DNA of 64,000 bases from an uncultured Hymenobacter sp. (GCA_913776615.1 CAJYPK010000022.1:62001-126000); one strand, 5' to 3'; shown: positions 9,014 to 18,997, counted from the stretch's first letter. Notes: generated by a model not told the origin, from the sequence alone. A program made the numbers and translations.

Positions 9014-10303
9014 GTAGGAGTATTTTTCTTGCCACCAAGCGCGCAAACGCTCCCGAATCTTAGCCTCGGCGGGATTGTCGCCCGGGTCGTAGAAACGCGT
9101 GCCACTCAGCGCCTCGGGCATGAACTCCTGGTAAGCAAAATTGCCCGGGCTATTGTGCGAGTATTGGTACGCCTGGCCGTAGCCCAGCTCCTTCATCAGC
9201 TTAGTGGGCGCGTTGCGCAGGGGCACCGGTACGGGATGCACACCGTGCTGGCGCACCTGGGCCTGCGCCGCCCGAATGGCCGTGTAAGCCGCGTTGCTCT
9301 TGGGCGAAGTAGCCAAATAGATAACCGTCTGGCTTAAAATCAGATCAGACTCGGGCAGGCCAATGACCGTGCAAGCCTGAAAGCAGCTCTGGGCCAGCAG
9401 CAGCGCGTTGGGATTGGCATTGCCAATGTCTTCGGAAGCGAGGATGAGCAGGCGGCGAGCGATGAATTTTACGTCCTCGCCGCCTTCGAGCATCACGGCC
9501 AGGTAGTAGAGCGCGGCGTTGGGGTCGGAACCCCGGATACTTTTAATAAAGGCCGAAATGACGTCGTAGTGCATCTCGCCGCCTTTGTCGTAGCGAGCTA
9601 GTGGGCGCTGGGCGGTGCGCTGCACGGCCTCGTCGGTAAGTTGCACGCGGCCAGCGGCGTTGGGCGGCGTGCTTTCAACAACTAGCTCTAATAAGCCAAG
9701 CAGCTTGCGAGCATCGCCGCCGCTGAGCGCCAGCAGGGCGTGGTCTTCAATTACATCGACGGGAATTTTACTAAGCACCTCATCTTCGGCCAGCGCCCGG
9801 CGCACGATGTTGCGCAGCGTATCGGCACTCAGCGCTTCCAGCGTGTATACCTGGCAACGCGAGAGCAGCGCGGGAATTACCTCAAACGACGGATTTTCGG
9901 TGGTAGCCCCGATGAGCGTGACGGTCCCGTTCTCGACCGCGCCCAGCAAGGCATCCTGCTGCGCCTTGCTAAAGCGATGAATCTCATCAATAAACAAGAT
10001 AGTACCCGCCTGCTTACGCGCCCGGTCAATCACCTCGCGCACGTCCTTCACCCCGGCGTTGATGGCCGAGAGCATGGCGAAGGGCCGCTGCAGTTCCTCG
10101 GCCAGCAGCAGGGCCAGGGTGGTCTTGCCCACGCCGGGCGGCCCCCACAAAATGAGCGAAGGCAGTCGGCCGGCGGCCAGGTAGCGGCGCAGTACACCCT
10201 GCTCGCCCAGCAAGTGGGCTTGGCCAGCGTAATCGGCCAGGCGGCGCGGGCGGCGGCGCTCGGCCAGCGGGGCGGTGTGGGGAGTATCGAAAAGGGAAGC
10301 CAT
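9011..10303 (-). CDS. rarA: replication-associated recombination protein A (AAA ATPase)
   Basis: Clamp-loader-like ATPase (RarA/MgsA, homologue of WRNIP1) acting at stalled replication forks, 430 residues. Walker [10 protein letters not shown] (about 54-62), Walker [10 protein letters not shown], sensor ATTENPSFE and the arginine-finger region LLSRCQVY are all present, followed by the tetramerisation/C-terminal domain with the conserved [16 protein letters not shown] and YLPE-like end region. It is divergent from the EamA transporter gene; the two share an 85-bp gap holding an inverted repeat. Confidence 0.94.
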   Translation of the reverse strand: MASLFDTPHTAPLAERRRPRRLADYAGQAHLLGEQGVLRRYLAAGRLPSLILWGPPGVGKTTLALLLAEELQRPFAMLSAINAGVKDVREVIDRARKQAGTILFIDEIHRFSKAQQDALLGAVENGTVTLIGATTENPSFEVIPALLSRCQVYTLEALSADTLRNIVRRALAEDEVLSKIPVDVIEDHALLALSGGDARKLLGLLELVVESTPPNAAGRVQLTDEAVQRTAQRPLARYDKGGEMHYDVISAFIKSIRGSDPNAALYYLAVMLEGGEDVKFIARRLLILASEDIGNANPNALLLAQSCFQACTVIGLPESDLILSQTVIYLATSPKSNAAYTAIRAAQAQVRQHGVHPVPVPLRNAPTKLMKELGYGQAYQYSHNSPGNFAYQEFMPEALSGTRFYDPGDNPAEAKIRERLRAWWQEKYSY

Positions 10304-10311
10304 GAAACAGA

Positions 10312-10383
10312 GTAGCGCGAACTTTGTAATTCGCGTTCACTTGAACGTATTCTACCAACCGCGCCCGACAAAGTTCGCGCTAC
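10312..10383. repeat. R6 inverted repeat
   Basis: Perfect 16-bp arms GTAGCGCGAACTTTGT (10312-10327) and ACAAAGTTCGCGCTAC (10368-10383), between divergent genes. A related half-copy CGTAGCCCGGACTTTGTAAT lies at 12115-12134. Confidence 0.75.
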
Positions 10384-10388
10384 CACCC

Positions 10389-11312
10389 ATGTTCGCTAAA
10401 ATTCGCCTGCACGCCGCACTGTTTCTGGTTTCGCTTATCTACGCCGGTACGTACAGCCTAGCCAAGGATATCATGCCGCACTACATGCAGCCGCTGGGCA
10501 TCGTCACGCTGCGCATTGTCGGGGCGACGCTGTTTTTTAGCTTGCTGCAACTAGTGGTGGCCCCGGGCGAGCGCATCCGGGGGCGGGCCGACAACCTGCG
10601 GGCCATTGCCAGCGGCCTGCTGGGCATCGCGCTCAATCAGCTCACGTTTTTTGCGGGCCTCAACCTCACCACGCCCATCAATGCCTCGCTGCTGCAAACC
10701 GTTTCGCCCATCGTGGTGGTGCTGGCCTCAGCGGTACTGCTCAAGGATAAAATCACCCTCCCCAAGCTGGTGGGCATTGCCCTGGGTGCGGCCGGCGCAG
10801 CCGCCCTCATCCTGAGTCGCCCCAGCAACGGGGCCGAAGCCAAAGATGCCCTGCTGGGCAACGTCTACCTACTCCTGAACGCCACCTTTTTTGGACTCTA
10901 CTTAGTAGTGGTAGCCCCCCTCATGAAGAGATATCACGCCTTTACGGTGCTGGCCCGCATCTTCCTGGTGGGTGCCGTAGTGGCCGTGCCGCTGGGGTTG
11001 CCGCAGGCCACGGCGGCCGACTACGGCAGCTTTCCGCTCTACATCTGGGGCGAGCTGGGCTACATGATATTCTTCCTTACGATTCTAGCTTACTTATTGA
11101 ACAACTGGGCCCTGAAGTACGCCACGCCGGCACTCTTGGGGGTCTACATTTACTTGCAGCCGGTGCTGGCGGTATTCATTGCCGTGGTAGCGGGTAAGGA
11201 TGTTTTTACCTGGGATAAGGCCTGGCAGGCGGCGCTCATTTTCGTGGGCGTGTGGCTGGTGAGCAAAAAGCCAGCGCCTACCCCCGCCGCCCCGGAGCCG
11301 GCCGCCTCCTGA
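10389..11312 (+). CDS. EamA/DMT-family transporter
   Basis: Integral membrane protein of 307 residues with about ten hydrophobic segments arranged as two EamA repeats. Family members export metabolites such as amino acids or nucleosides; the substrate is unknown. I start at the ATG at 10389 (MFAKIRLHAALF). An in-frame ATG further upstream at 10275 would run through the R6 repeat and into rarA, which is implausible. The hydrophilic proline/alanine-rich tail (about the last 15 residues) is cytoplasmic. Confidence 0.85.
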   Translation: MFAKIRLHAALFLVSLIYAGTYSLAKDIMPHYMQPLGIVTLRIVGATLFFSLLQLVVAPGERIRGRADNLRAIASGLLGIALNQLTFFAGLNLTTPINASLLQTVSPIVVVLASAVLLKDKITLPKLVGIALGAAGAAALILSRPSNGAEAKDALLGNVYLLLNATFFGLYLVVVAPLMKRYHAFTVLARIFLVGAVVAVPLGLPQATAADYGSFPLYIWGELGYMIFFLTILAYLLNNWALKYATPALLGVYIYLQPVLAVFIAVVAGKDVFTWDKAWQAALIFVGVWLVSKKPAPTPAAPEPAAS

Positions 11313-11394
11313 CGCCTATCGCCCGGCCAGCGCCATAACCTTGCCCTAACTCCCCCGTTAGCCAAGCTCAACTACATGCTTGCGCTAATTACCT

Positions 11395-12111
11395 ATGAAT
11401 TTTACTGGCAAGAACATTCTCGTGGTCGGCGCCTCGTCGGGCATCGGGCTGGCCACGGCCCAGCTGCTGCACGACGGCGGCGCGACCCTGTTCACGGCCT
11501 CGCGCCACCTCTCGCCCGAGTTGGCAGCCCTGGGGACCACCCACCTTACCTACGATGCTACCCAGCCCGTAGGCAGTGCATTCGATACCCTGCCCGACGT
11601 ATTGCACGGCCTGGTGTATTGCCCCGGCTCCATCAAGCTGCGGCCCTTCGAGCGGGTACCGGTCGAGGATTTTCGAGCCGATTTTGAGTTGAACGTCCTT
11701 GGCGCGGTGCAGACGCTGCAAGCCACCGCCAAACGTCTTAAGAAAGCCGAGGGCGGGGCCAGCGTGGTGCTGTTCAGCACGGTAGCCGCGGCCGTCGGGA
11801 TGAGCTTTCACACCAGCATTGCCACGGCCAAAGCCGCTGTGGAGGGCCTCACCCGCGCCCTGGCCGCCGAATACGCCGCCAGCGGCCTACGCGTCAACTG
11901 CCTGGCCCCCAGCCTTACTGATACTCCGCTAGCTGCCGCTCTGCTCAGCACACCCGAAAAAGCCGAGGCTGGGGCCAAGCGTCACCCTTTGCAGCGCGTG
12001 GGCCAGCCCGCCGATCTGGCCAGCATGGCCGCCTTCCTGCTTTCCGACCAAGCCACCTTTATCACCGGGCAAGTACTGGCGGTAGATGGCGGCATGGGTA
12101 AGCTCAAGTAA
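11395..12111 (+). CDS. SDR-family protein with catalytic Tyr replaced by Ile
   Basis: Short-chain dehydrogenase/reductase fold, 238 residues. The cofactor-binding glycine motif GASSGIG is at about 11-17 and the C-terminal GQVLAVDGG is typical. The active-site serine is present (Ser128 in LFSTVA), but the YxxxK motif reads IATAK, so Tyr is Ile142 while Lys146 is kept. Without the tyrosine a normal oxidoreductase mechanism is doubtful; it may bind NAD(P) without classical catalysis or use another residue. It follows the transporter by 82 bases and could be co-transcribed with it. Confidence 0.8.
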   Translation: MNFTGKNILVVGASSGIGLATAQLLHDGGATLFTASRHLSPELAALGTTHLTYDATQPVGSAFDTLPDVLHGLVYCPGSIKLRPFERVPVEDFRADFELNVLGAVQTLQATAKRLKKAEGGASVVLFSTVAAAVGMSFHTSIATAKAAVEGLTRALAAEYAASGLRVNCLAPSLTDTPLAAALLSTPEKAEAGAKRHPLQRVGQPADLASMAAFLLSDQATFITGQVLAVDGGMGKLK

Positions 12112-12221
12112 AACGTAGCCCGGACTTTGTAATCCGAGCGCGAGCGCAGCCAGCATCTACGAAAGAACGGCCGCCCCTCCCGGCGCCCCCCAGCAAGGCC
12201 CCACCCCTCTTACTGTACTCT

Positions 12222-13532
12222 ATGAAAATCACTATTTTCTGGCACCGGCGCGACCTGCGCTTCGAAGACAATGCCGGCCTGGCGGCCGCTTTGCAAAGCG
12301 GCCAGCCGGTATTACCGCTGTTCATCTACGACCAGACCATCCTGGAAAAGCTACCCAAGGACGATGCCCGGCTCACGTTCATCTTCGACCAGGTAGAGCG
12401 GCTGGCCCACGAGGCGCATGAGGCCGGCGGCGGCCTGCTGGCCCGCTACGGCCGTACCCCCGAGGTTTTTCAGCAATTGCTGAAGGATTACGACGTAGCC
12501 GCCGTGTACACCAACGAAGACTATGAGCCCTACGCTACCGAGCGCGACGCAGCCATCGGCAAATTACTAGCCAAGAACAAGGTTGATTTCAAAGCCCTTA
12601 AGGACCAGGTGATCTTCGCCAAGGATGAGCTACTGACGAAAAACGGCAAGCCGTCGAAGGTTTTTGGTGCTTATTCTAAGGCATGGCAAGCGAAGGTGAC
12701 GCCCGACGACTTTAAGCCGCACCCGTCGGCTAAGCTGTTTAAAAAGGAAAACCTAGCCAGCCCCAAGCGTGGCGATGCCAGCCGGCCCACGCTGAAAGAG
12801 CTGGGCTTTGAGCGGCACGAGCAGTGGACGCCCCCGGCGCACCTGCCCCCGGCTAAGGTGGTCGAGCACTATGACAAGGTGCGCGATTTGCCGGCCGAAA
12901 AGCGCGGCACTACCCGCATGTCGGTGCACCTGCGCTTTGGCACGGTGAGCGTACGTCAGCTCATGCAGCAGGCCCAGGAACTGAATAACAAGTTGCTGAA
13001 TGAGATGATCTGGCGCGACTTCTTCATGATGCTGCTGTGGCACTTTCCCAATACGGCTACCGAGGCCTACGATCCCAAAATGCGCCACCTCCCCTACCGC
13101 GACGACCCCGAGCAGTACCGGGCCTGGTGCGAGGGCCGCACCGGCTATCCGCTCGTTGATGCCGGGATGCGCCAGCTCAACGCTACCGGCTACCTGCACA
13201 ACCGCGCCCGGATTGCGGCGGCGGGCTTCCTGGTCAAGCAATTATTTATCGACTGGAAGCTCGGCGAACAGTATTTTTCCGAGAAGCTGCTCGACTACGA
13301 CATGAGTAATAACGTGGGTAATTGGCAGTGGATGGCTGGCACCGGTGCGGTAGCCGCGCCCTGGTTCAGAGTATACAGCCCCGAAAGCCAGCAGAAGCAA
13401 TACGACCCCGACTACGAATACGTAAAGCAGTGGGTCCCCGAGTTCGGCACCGATAAATATCCCCCCCCAATCGTCGATCATAAATTCGGCCGCGAGCGAG
13501 CTATTGATCTCATTCGTAAGGGACGTAAGTAA
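12222..13532 (+). CDS. phrB: deoxyribodipyrimidine photo-lyase (class I type)
   Basis: Light-driven DNA repair enzyme of the cryptochrome/photolyase family, 436 residues, usually reversing cyclobutane pyrimidine dimers. The N-terminal antenna-binding Rossmann domain starts WHRRDLRFEDNAGL. The C-terminal FAD domain has NEMIWRDFFMML, PLVDAGMRQL, GYLHNRARI and the DYDMSNNVGNWQW block that contains FAD and substrate contacts and tryptophans of the electron-transfer chain. It stands alone, with a repeat-rich gap downstream. Confidence 0.92.
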   Translation: MKITIFWHRRDLRFEDNAGLAAALQSGQPVLPLFIYDQTILEKLPKDDARLTFIFDQVERLAHEAHEAGGGLLARYGRTPEVFQQLLKDYDVAAVYTNEDYEPYATERDAAIGKLLAKNKVDFKALKDQVIFAKDELLTKNGKPSKVFGAYSKAWQAKVTPDDFKPHPSAKLFKKENLASPKRGDASRPTLKELGFERHEQWTPPAHLPPAKVVEHYDKVRDLPAEKRGTTRMSVHLRFGTVSVRQLMQQAQELNNKLLNEMIWRDFFMMLLWHFPNTATEAYDPKMRHLPYRDDPEQYRAWCEGRTGYPLVDAGMRQLNATGYLHNRARIAAAGFLVKQLFIDWKLGEQYFSEKLLDYDMSNNVGNWQWMAGTGAVAAPWFRVYSPESQQKQYDPDYEYVKQWVPEFGTDKYPPPIVDHKFGRERAIDLIRKGRK

Positions 13533-13566
13533 ATTGTTATAAAACAGTGGTTCCTCTACCGGCCCT

Positions 13567-13680
13567 ACTGGCGCGAGTTTAGCGCAGCGTAACTCGTGCC
13601 TAGCTATGGGGTGGAGGTTGCACCTCTACTGCCGCGCTAGCGGCAAGTTTGCGTTCGCTTCGTTAATGCGGTAGTAGGTT
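13567..13680. repeat. R3 element, partial copy
   Basis: Begins ACTGGCGCGAGTTTAGCGCA and continues through GTGGAGG-TTGCACCTC to a GCCGC-GCGGC hairpin. It corresponds to the left half of the R3 elements at 13718-13933 and 38972-39180. Confidence 0.75.
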
Positions 13681-13717
13681 AGCCAGCTTCAGTTACCCAC
13701 TAGTTTTACTAGCCTCC

Positions 13718-13933
13718 ACTGGCGCGAGTTTAGGCGCAGCCGTAACTCGTGCCTGATGTAACGTGGAGGCTGTGCCTCCACTGCCGCATAGCGGCAATTT
13801 TACGCTCGCATCGTTAGTAAGGCAGTGGGCTAATGTAGCCTCGCCTATAGTAATTGCCGTGTTACGGCAGTGGAGGTACAACCTCCACGTTACATCAGGC
13901 ACGAGTTACGGCTGCGCCTAAACTCGCGCCAGT
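13718..13933. repeat. R3 MITE-like element, full copy
   Basis: 216 bp with terminal inverted repeats of about 80 bp that differ at only a few positions. Each arm contains ACTGGCGCGAGTTTAGGCGC, then GTAACTCGTGCCTGATGTAA and a nested GTGGAGG...CCTCCAC hairpin. Same family as 38972-39180. No coding potential. Confidence 0.88.
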
Positions 13934-14110
13934 GGGAGATTAAATGGCTTGAAGCTCACTCCTGAATCGGCCTGCTCTACGTTTGTTATTCACTGGGAGA
14001 GGATAGCGCGGGCGTTCGGGTAAAATTCAAGAAACTTCCGTAGCAACTAAAGCTCAATACTAACAATACTTATTAATATAAACTTCTAAAATAAAAAATA
14101 ATTACTTAAT
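13934..14110. other. AT-rich intergenic stretch, no gene seen
   Basis: From about 14030 the base composition drops sharply and stays low to about 14520. No promoter or RNA gene was recognised. Confidence 0.5.
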
Positions 14111-14491
14111 TCAATAGTGTCTTTTAAGGGTATTTACTATTTGTCGCATACCCATTTTCTCAATTTGCTCTTTCGTTCGCATCTGTTCATAGTTCGGGTT
14201 TTGAACCACAAGATGCCACATTTGAAAATCACCAAATTCTCCCGCGTCCACTTTATCGCTTGCTACACTATTTACTGCATATATTGTGTCACTTTTTTCA
14301 ACATAGACGTCATATTTTTCTCCACGAAATAGGTATAGACTATCTGCTAAAAAGGGCCATTTAGGTCCATACTGCGCTTTTGTAATTAGTGTGCCAAATA
14401 CTTCTTCTCCGCTAATAGTATGTGTACCGTGTTTTATCTTTTCACAACTTATTAAAAAAAATAATATTATCATACATTTATTTAATTTCAT
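14111..14491 (-). CDS. small hypothetical lipoprotein in AT-rich patch
   Basis: 126 residues of unknown function. The N-terminus MKLNKCMIILFFLISC looks like a lipoprotein signal with lipobox FLISC. The mature part is hydrophilic with several aromatic residues. The gene is markedly AT-rich compared with every neighbour and uses many lysine, isoleucine and asparagine codons, which suggests recent acquisition. It sits between R3 repeats and the icd terminator. Confidence 0.6.
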   Translation of the reverse strand: MKLNKCMIILFFLISCEKIKHGTHTISGEEVFGTLITKAQYGPKWPFLADSLYLFRGEKYDVYVEKSDTIYAVNSVASDKVDAGEFGDFQMWHLVVQNPNYEQMRTKEQIEKMGMRQIVNTLKRHY

Positions 14492-14516
14492 AGCATTTCA
14501 TTACCATTAAAGTAAT

Positions 14517-14554
14517 CAAAACCCCCGCGCCAGCCTCTCAGCCAACGCGGGGGT
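14517..14554 (-). terminator. icd terminator
   Basis: Stem ACCCCCGCG / CGCGGGGGT (14521-14529 with 14546-14554), followed on the minus strand by a short T run; 28 bases downstream of the icd stop. Confidence 0.75.
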
Positions 14555-14582
14555 TCATTAAAGATTGGCGACTGCCAATCTA

Positions 14583-15848
14583 CTACATATTCTTGATAAT
14601 CTCATCGCCAAACTCGCTCGTTTTGAGCAGGGTAGCGCCTTCCATCTGCCGCTCGAAGTCGTAGGTCACGCGCTTGCTGGCGATGGCGGCTTCGAGGCCC
14701 TTGTTGATGAGAGCGGCGGCTTCTTTCCAGCCCAGGTGCTCCAGCATCATGACGCCCGAGAGGATCACCGAGCCGGGGTTTACCTTGTCCTGGTTGGCGT
14801 ACTTGGGCGCGGTGCCGTGGGTAGCCTCGAAGATGGCGTGGCCGGTTACGTAGTTGATGTTGGCGCCCGGCGCGATGCCGATACCGCCCACGATGGCGGC
14901 CAGCGCGTCGGAGATGTAGTCGCCATTCAGGTTCAGGGTCGCCACTACCGAGTACTCGGAGGGACGGAGCAGAATTTGCTGCAAGAAGGCATCGGCGATG
15001 CTATCCTTGATGATGAGCTTGCCTTGATCCTGGGCTTGCTTTTGCAGGGCGTCGGCCACGGCCACGCCTTGCTTAGCCACGATTTTATCGTACTGCGCCC
15101 AGGTAAACACCTTGGCGCCAAACTCCTTCTCGGCCAGCTCGTAGCCCCAGGTTTTGAACGCGCCTTCGGTGAATTTCATGATGTTGCCCTTGTGCACCAG
15201 CGTTACGCTGGGCAGCTTGTTGTCGAGGGCGTACTTGATGGCGGCGCGCACGAGGCGCTCGGTCCCCTCTTTCGACACCGGCTTAATGCCAAACGACGAC
15301 GACTCGGGGAAACGGATTTTCTTCACGCCCATTTCGTCTTGCAGGAATTCGAGCATTTTCTGGGCCTGCGGCGTGCCATTCATGTACTCGATACCGGCGT
15401 AAATATCCTCCGTATTCTCGCGAAAGATGACCATGTTGGTCAGTTCGGGGTGCTTTACGGGGGAGGGCACACCCTCGTAATAACGCACGGGGCGCACGCA
15501 AGCGTAGAGGTCCAGTTCCTGGCGCAGAGCTACGTTGAGCGAGCGAATGCCGCCGCCCACGGGGGTAGTCAGCGGGCCTTTGATGCCCACGAGGTAGTCG
15601 CGGAAGGCTTCCAGCGTTTCGGCAGGTAGCCAGTTGTTGAGCTGCTTATAGGCTTTTTCACCGGCCAGCACTTCTTTCCACACCAGCTTCTTCTTGCCGC
15701 CGTAGGCTTTTTCAACCGCGGCATCGAATACGCGCTGCGAGGCCCGCCAAATATCCGGACCAATACCATCACCCTCAATGTAGGGGATAGTGGGTTGGTC
15801 GGGTACGTTCAGCTTGCCGTTTTTAATGGTGATTTTTTGCTCTGCCAT
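14583..15848 (-). CDS. icd: NADP-dependent isocitrate dehydrogenase
   Basis: TCA-cycle enzyme converting isocitrate to 2-oxoglutarate, 421 residues as in the E. coli-type dimer. Motifs: [16 protein letters not shown] at the N-terminus, [27 protein letters not shown] (substrate loop with the phosphorylatable serine position), [13 protein letters not shown], and the cofactor-site segments GIAPGANI and [13 protein letters not shown]. It is flanked by its own terminator and by a palindromic AT-rich repeat upstream. Confidence 0.95.
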   Translation of the reverse strand: MAEQKITIKNGKLNVPDQPTIPYIEGDGIGPDIWRASQRVFDAAVEKAYGGKKKLVWKEVLAGEKAYKQLNNWLPAETLEAFRDYLVGIKGPLTTPVGGGIRSLNVALRQELDLYACVRPVRYYEGVPSPVKHPELTNMVIFRENTEDIYAGIEYMNGTPQAQKMLEFLQDEMGVKKIRFPESSSFGIKPVSKEGTERLVRAAIKYALDNKLPSVTLVHKGNIMKFTEGAFKTWGYELAEKEFGAKVFTWAQYDKIVAKQGVAVADALQKQAQDQGKLIIKDSIADAFLQQILLRPSEYSVVATLNLNGDYISDALAAIVGGIGIAPGANINYVTGHAIFEATHGTAPKYANQDKVNPGSVILSGVMMLEHLGWKEAAALINKGLEAAIASKRVTYDFERQMEGATLLKTSEFGDEIIKNM

Positions 15849-15896
15849 GAGGAAAAAGATTATCTAGTAGTCAGTTGTCGGTTCAGGTGGGAAGTC

Positions 15897-15983
15897 AGGG
15901 GTAATTATTAGTTGTCAATGGTTAATTGTTAGTTGTTAATTGGCTGAGGAATTAACAACTAACAATTGACAACTAACAATTAA
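15897..15983. repeat. AT-rich palindromic repeat (R7)
   Basis: Left part TTAGTTGTCAATGGTTAATTG and right part CAATTGACAACTAACAATTAA are inverted copies made of short units (TTAGTTGT, TTAATTG) around a GGCTGAGG centre. It fills the icd promoter region; similar unit-built palindromes occur at 47738-47818 and 55962-56068. Confidence 0.8.
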
Positions 15984-15985
15984 TA

Positions 15986-18955
15986 TCAATAGCCAAAAAT
16001 TTCTTGCAGGGTCAATTGCTGCACGGTGCCGTACTTGGCCAGCTCCTTGAAATTCAGCCGGTCTTTGGAGCCGATTACCAGGATAACCTGATTCTGGCCT
16101 TTGATTTTGGCCTGCTGAAATTTCTGCAATTCGCCAAACGTCATGTTCTGCGTTTGCTCGTACACGTCGCGGCGCAGGTCGTAGTCGAGGCCCAGGCGAC
16201 GGGCGCGCTCGTAGCTAAGTAGTACCCCCTCGTGGGTGATACGGTCGGTAGCAATGCTGTTGCGGATGCTCTGCTTGGCGATGGCCAGGTTGGCGTCGGC
16301 CAGCGGCATATCGGTGAGCAAGCCTTCCATGCCTGCCATTGCCTCGGGCAGCTTATCGCTCTGCGTGCCGATGTAACTGAGGATGTAGTTGGAGCGGCCC
16401 GTCTTGTCGGCATTGGCATAGCGCGACATGGCGGAGTACGCCAGCGCCTTGCTCTCGCGCAGATCCTGAAAGACGATGCTGCCCATACCGCCGCCGAAGT
16501 ACTCGTTATAAAGCGCCACGGTGGGGGCCAGCATCCGGTCGTACACGTCGCCTTTGGTCAGGAACAGGATTTCGGCCTGCACCATGTTATAGTCTACCCA
16601 GTAAACTTTTTTATCTTTCAGTGGCTGCTCGGCAAAATCCTTAGCGGGCGGCACGGGCTTGAGGGTAGCGGGCGTTTTATGATCCGCACGAATGACGTTG
16701 GCAGTGCCGGCCAACTCCCGTGGCCCGTAGTACAGCACGCGGTGCTGATAGGTCGGCAGCGATTTCAGCAGGCTCGTCAACTGCTCCGGCTTCAGCACCT
16801 TTAGCTGCGCCTCGGACACGATGTTCGTAAACGGGTTGCGCGGGCCGTACTTGGCATAGTTCAGCATGGCCTGATTCAGAATCACGCCCTTGCTGAGCTT
16901 GGCATCCTGGCGCTGCTTCAAGATACCGGCTACCTGATTTTTGAGCGCCGCCGCGTCGGGGCGCGGGTTATTGAGCACTTGCTCAAACAGCTGCATGGCC
17001 GGCTCCAGGTTGCTATCCAGCCCGCTGAGGCTGATGAGCACGCGGTCCTGGCTGCTGCTGATGGCAAACGAGCAGCCCAGCTTGTAAAACTCCTGTTGCA
17101 GTTGCGCCGCCGAGTACTGACCGGTGCCCAGGTACTGCACATAATCCGTAGCTACGTCGAGCAACGGGTTGTTAGTAGTACCTAAATCAATGGCGTAGAA
17201 CAAGCTGAACAGCCCATTCTCGGTATTCCGGGTGTAATACAGCGGCAGGCCGGGCTTAATCTCGGCCGTCTGAATGTCCTTTTTATAGTCGATGAAAACC
17301 GGCTTCAGCTCGGTGCTCGGCAGGGCCGACACTTCTTTGTAGTAAGCCGAAGCCGCGTCGCGGTTGGCGGGCACCGGCGTAATAGCCGGCTTCACTACCT
17401 TCACCTTATTCGGGTCTTCGCCGGTACGCTTGAACACGGCCACATAGTTCTGGCCGTAGTTGTCATTGGCAAACTTGACGATTTCAGCCTTCGTGATGGT
17501 GGCAAAATCCTCGTTCTGCTTCACGTAGTCGGCCCAGCTCACGCGCTCGATAAATGCCTCGTACATAGCACTGGCCCGCGCCTCGTTGCTTTCGTAGCTC
17601 TTGGTACGGCTCAGCTTCTCGTTATTGACAATGGCCGGGATGAGCCAGTCGGGAAAGTCACCGCGCTTTACTTTGGCTACCTCGGCCAGCATCAGGGCCT
17701 GCACTGCTTCCAGCTTCTGGCCCTGGCGCGGGGTGCCGTAGAGCACGTGCGTCGAATAGTCGTCGTTGAGGTCGGCGAAGGTCTGGGCTTGCAGCACCTT
17801 TTGCTGCTGATTGAGGTCGAGGTCGAAGAGGCCAGCCTGGCCGTTGGTCAGAATTTTATCCAGCATCCGCAGGCGCAGGGCGTCGCGGGTGGCCTTGCCG
17901 GGGAAACGGTAGCCCACCATCACGTTTTCCGACTGCGGCCCCAGCACTTCCTTGGTGATGGGCGCGGTAAGGGGCTGCTCCACCGGGGCTACAAAGGCCG
18001 GGGCTGGCTTGCCCTGCCAGGCTCCGAAGTATTTATCAATCAGCCGGATAGTCTGATCATAATCCAGGTCGCCACTCAGGCAGAGGGCGACGTTGCTGGG
18101 TACGTAGTACTGGCTGAAATACTTCTTGATTTCGGTGATTGACGGGTTTTGCAGGTGCTCAATCGTACCGATAGTCGTCTGCGTGCCGTAGGGGTGCGTG
18201 GGGTAGAGCCCGGCGTTCAGCGCCTCAAACTCCTTACTGAAATCCGAGTCCAGCCCCCGGTTTTTTTCCTCGTACACAGCCTCCAGCTCGGTGTGAAACA
18301 GGCGCGGCACCATTTCGGTGAAACGCTCACTCTGCACGGCGGCCCATTTTTCGAGCTGATTGCTCGGAATATCCTCCTGGTACACCGTCTCCTCGTTGGA
18401 GGTGTGGGCGTTGGAGCCTTTGGCCCCGATGCTGCCCATCAGCTTGTCGTACTCGTTGGGTACGGCGTAGCGGGCGGCCACTCCCGAGATAGAATCAATC
18501 TGGTGGTAGGTACGCTTGCGAGCCGCCAGGTCGGTGCGCTCGCCGCGGTATTTCTCGTAGAGCGCCTCAATTTTATCCAGCTCCGGCTTTTCCTTGGCCC
18601 AGTCCTTGGTACCGAGCTTCGAGGTCCCCTTGAACACCATGTGCTCCAGGTAATGGGCCAGCCCGGTAGCAGTGGCGGGGTCGTTTTTCGAGCCGGCGCG
18701 TACGGCTACGTAGGTTTGGATACGCGGCGCGTTCTTATAGTCTGATAAATAGACGGTCAGGCCGTTATCCAACTTGTACACGCGCACGCCCAGCGGGTCG
18801 TTAGGAGCCGTTTCGTAGCGGTATTCCTTGGCCGGGGCCGGGCTGGCGGCGGGGGGAGTAGTGGCCGCGACGGCGGCGGGTTTGCTCGACTGGCACTGCG
18901 TGGTGAGGCCGAGGGCCGCCAGGGCGGGCAGCAGGAGCAACAGCGGGCGATTCAC
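15986..18955 (-). CDS. M16 family zinc metallopeptidase (two-domain insulinase type)
   Basis: Exported lipoprotein-like peptidase of about 989 residues. The inverted zinc motif HxxEH appears as HYLEH (in GLAHYLEHMVFKGT), with the downstream glutamate region EAVYEEKNRGLD; a second, inactive M16 half follows, with the Gly-rich Tyr/Arg region near EYFGGGMGSIVFQDLRESKALAYS. The N-terminal segment ends LTTQC, a possible lipobox. I choose the GTG start at 18955 (MNRPLLLLLPAL) rather than the in-frame ATG at 19000, because a TACCTTTG -7 box covers 18998-19005 and would place the transcript start downstream of that ATG. Confidence 0.88.
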   Translation of the reverse strand: MNRPLLLLLPALAALGLTTQCQSSKPAAVAATTPPAASPAPAKEYRYETAPNDPLGVRVYKLDNGLTVYLSDYKNAPRIQTYVAVRAGSKNDPATATGLAHYLEHMVFKGTSKLGTKDWAKEKPELDKIEALYEKYRGERTDLAARKRTYHQIDSISGVAARYAVPNEYDKLMGSIGAKGSNAHTSNEETVYQEDIPSNQLEKWAAVQSERFTEMVPRLFHTELEAVYEEKNRGLDSDFSKEFEALNAGLYPTHPYGTQTTIGTIEHLQNPSITEIKKYFSQYYVPSNVALCLSGDLDYDQTIRLIDKYFGAWQGKPAPAFVAPVEQPLTAPITKEVLGPQSENVMVGYRFPGKATRDALRLRMLDKILTNGQAGLFDLDLNQQQKVLQAQTFADLNDDYSTHVLYGTPRQGQKLEAVQALMLAEVAKVKRGDFPDWLIPAIVNNEKLSRTKSYESNEARASAMYEAFIERVSWADYVKQNEDFATITKAEIVKFANDNYGQNYVAVFKRTGEDPNKVKVVKPAITPVPANRDAASAYYKEVSALPSTELKPVFIDYKKDIQTAEIKPGLPLYYTRNTENGLFSLFYAIDLGTTNNPLLDVATDYVQYLGTGQYSAAQLQQEFYKLGCSFAISSSQDRVLISLSGLDSNLEPAMQLFEQVLNNPRPDAAALKNQVAGILKQRQDAKLSKGVILNQAMLNYAKYGPRNPFTNIVSEAQLKVLKPEQLTSLLKSLPTYQHRVLYYGPRELAGTANVIRADHKTPATLKPVPPAKDFAEQPLKDKKVYWVDYNMVQAEILFLTKGDVYDRMLAPTVALYNEYFGGGMGSIVFQDLRESKALAYSAMSRYANADKTGRSNYILSYIGTQSDKLPEAMAGMEGLLTDMPLADANLAIAKQSIRNSIATDRITHEGVLLSYERARRLGLDYDLRRDVYEQTQNMTFGELQKFQQAKIKGQNQVILVIGSKDRLNFKELAKYGTVQQLTLQEIFGY

Positions 18956-18997
18956 AAACAGACTAGTCAGAACAGGGGGGGATGGCAATAAGGGGCA

